A stretch of 7,406 nt of DNA from WANQ01 sp964448055. Its GTDB lineage: Archaea; Thermoproteota; Thermoprotei_A; Sulfolobales; WANQ01. The position numbers and the translations under genes were made by a program. The stretch is taken from assembly GCA_964448055.1 (NCBI GenBank), contig CAYUVB010000062.1, forward strand, positions 1-7,406. Reading direction: 5' to 3'. Positions within the stretch are counted from its first letter, which is position 1. Every line of letters begins with the position of its first letter. The notes under the pieces are model-generated. The model made no database searches. It was not told the DNA's origin and was given only the letters and a program-made list of their open reading frames with translations. Shown piece after piece: positions 6,270-7,406 of the stretch.

Positions 6270-7360
6270 TCCCCCCTATGTTGTTTTTTAGTCATTCTCA
6301 AAAATTCAATAAATTTCTTTCTTGCTTCTTCATACTTCTCAATCAATTGTCGGTCGTATTTACCAGCTTCCAGTATTTTTTCTCGTACCCTCTCTTCTAC
6401 ATTTCTCCGTGTTTCTTCTATCCTTTTATAAAATTTTTCATCAATAAATCCAATATCTTTCAGCGAATCCGGTCTTAATACAAGTCCGTTTATAATCTCT
6501 TCCTCTGTTATTCCTGGTTTTAATTCTATTCCTCTCCTCCTCAGTTCTTTCCTTATGTAATATCGTGGGCGGACATAATCTGAAAAAGACCCTAAATTAC
6601 CTTCTTCATATACCTTTCTTACAACGCCAATCCCTTCTTTCCCTCTTATAACAGCGTCAGAATTTTCTTCTATAATTTTCAATAGCTCGTTTCTCGGTAG
6701 AATTCTTCTTATCTCTTCCATTTCTTTGCGTATATTTTCATCATAGAAAAACTCACACGCTTCTTCTTCTATACCAATATCTGGATAATCATCGAGTTCA
6801 GGTTCTATACAAAAGAAGTAAGGGTCTCTGTAATATTCGAACCAGCATCTTATAGGAATATAGTAAGTTTCGGATTCCAGCCAAACTATGAGAGGATTTA
6901 AATCATTCACTACTCGTTCCAAAGTCTTGTATAACTTTCTCACCATGTCTTTAGGAGACCCGGGCACTTCTCGTAATCCTTCAGGTGTCTTCTCGAAATA
7001 GGTAAAATCCTCCTTAAAATAGCTGTAATTGCTGCTCCATCCCAAAGCAGGTTGAGGATACGTTTTGGGCGGTGCTTTCGTTTCTTTATGAAGATGAAGA
7101 CATTCCCGATATGGCGCTACAAACCGACCATATAATTCGATGAATGCCCAGTCTTTCAATTCAGATAAAATAGAAAAGACCTCATTTAACGAATATTCCT
7201 CTTTAGAATATTTTTTTATCGGTATCTCATCATCTTCTGGACCATAAACATAAATATCCCTTATTACAGGTTCTTCAAAGCATTTCAAAAACTTTTCAAA
7301 AAAGGATATTATGTCTTCCTTTTCTTCTATCCTTATTTCAAGATCTACGTAGTCAGTCAT
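6260..7360 (-). CDS. conserved-looking hypothetical cytoplasmic protein (main frame)
   Basis: I do not recognise this protein. The frame encodes 366 aa with no signal peptide or membrane segment, so it is probably cytoplasmic. It is rich in Glu, Lys, Arg, Tyr and Phe. The first 70 residues look like a small alpha/beta domain; the middle is aromatic-rich (GWSSNYSYF near 107-115, CWFEYYRDPYFFC at 172-184); residues 305-360 are highly charged and probably a long helix or coiled coil. A motif RPDSLKDIGF lies at 296-305. The start at 7360 has a good ribosome binding site. It is visibly more AT-rich than the protease gene downstream. The last residues before the stop (ELA) are probably an artefact: a G6 run at 6271-6276 appears one base short, and adding a base joins this frame to the coding segment at 6036-6269, giving about 441 aa. 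It heads the protease operon; its role is unknown. Confidence 0.85.
   Translation of the reverse strand: MTDYVDLEIRIEEKEDIISFFEKFLKCFEEPVIRDIYVYGPEDDEIPIKKYSKEEYSLNEVFSILSELKDWAFIELYGRFVAPYRECLHLHKETKAPPKTYPQPALGWSSNYSYFKEDFTYFEKTPEGLREVPGSPKDMVRKLYKTLERVVNDLNPLIVWLESETYYIPIRCWFEYYRDPYFFCIEPELDDYPDIGIEEEACEFFYDENIRKEMEEIRRILPRNELLKIIEENSDAVIRGKEGIGVVRKVYEEGNLGSFSDYVRPRYYIRKELRRRGIELKPGITEEEIINGLVLRPDSLKDIGFIDEKFYKRIEETRRNVEERVREKILEAGKYDRQLIEKYEEARKKFIEFLRMTKKQHRGELA
6271..6276 (-). other. frameshift site in a G6 run
   Basis: The mRNA reads CAT AGG GGG GAA TTA GCC TGA in the first frame. One extra G gives AGG GGG GGA ATT AGC, which runs straight into the 77-codon segment. The site is six identical bases, which fits a missed base in sequencing. 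Slippage in vivo cannot be excluded. Confidence 0.65.
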
Positions 7361-7366
7361 TTTCTT

Positions 7367-7374
7367 CTCACCCC
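7367..7374 (-). promoter_or_regulatory. ribosome binding site of the first gene
   Basis: The minus strand reads GGGGTGAG, then six bases, then ATG at 7360. It is a good match to the archaeal anti-Shine-Dalgarno and supports 7360 as the true start of the unknown protein. Confidence 0.7.
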
Positions 7375-7388
7375 TAATATATTTGCAG

Positions 7389-7398
7389 CTTTTAAAAA
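7389..7398 (-). promoter_or_regulatory. possible archaeal TATA box
   Basis: On the minus strand this reads TTTTTAAAAG, an AT-rich box about 29 bases upstream of the ATG at 7360. An archaeal TATA element here would start transcription only a few bases before the ribosome binding site, giving a very short leader. A second AT-rich run (AAATATATT) lies closer to the gene, so the choice is uncertain, and the upstream side runs off the window. Confidence 0.25.
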
Positions 7399-7406
7399 TT
7401 CTGATT

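Noticed and set aside
1..7406. CRISPR arrays, tRNA or rRNA genes, insertion sequences
   Set aside because: No regularly spaced direct repeats, no cloverleaf or rRNA-like stretches, no transposase or terminal inverted repeats were seen; repeats present are protein-level domain duplications.

Overview
The window looks archaeal, probably from a euryarchaeon of the methanogen or anaerobic methane-oxidiser kind. The clues are a giant secreted subtilisin-like protease carrying PKD and CARDB domains, many N-glycosylation sequons, strong GGAGGTGAT-type ribosome binding sites, and genes packed with overlapping or nearly abutting ends. The lineage is an inference from protein style; there is no marker gene. 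All supported genes lie on the minus strand, so the operon reads from right (7360) to left (36).

In transcription order there are three genes. (1) An unrecognised acidic, apparently cytoplasmic protein begins at 7360. Its main frame stops at 6260, but a charged coding segment in another frame continues to 6036; joined, they make about 441 aa. (2) A small secreted protein, about 140 aa when restored, begins at 6039 and overlaps the stop of gene 1 (ATGA). It has a signal peptide and a PepSY-like C-terminal half. (3) A surface S8 protease of about 1,859 aa begins at 5614, three bases after the stop of gene 2, with its Shine-Dalgarno inside the last codons of gene 2. Its order is signal peptide, I9-like propeptide, S8 catalytic domain, Ig/CARDB-like domains, amidotransferase-fold-like module, two CARDB, a second amidotransferase-like module, PKD, LamG-like lectin domain, PKD, a truncated MAM-like module, and an unrecognised tail.

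The most important point for a reader is that the sequence is broken by frame changes. Gene 3 is split into four open frames (junctions near 4700, 3378 and 1061), gene 2 is broken just after its start codon (6025-6029), and gene 1 is broken near its end (6271-6276). Every junction lies at or beside a short homopolymer, and at least four of the five are explained by one missing base. Under-called homopolymers in the assembly are the simplest explanation; a decaying locus or genuine ribosomal or transcriptional slippage are alternatives. One site (1058-1064) is a perfect -1 slippery heptamer in the correct phase.

Functionally, the layout suggests a surface protease made together with a small PepSY protein (a family often acting as protease inhibitor or folding partner) and a cytoplasmic protein of unknown role. 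Once the frameshifted pieces are accounted for, no stretch over 300 bases lacks a gene. I saw no tRNA, rRNA, CRISPR array, insertion sequence or replication origin.
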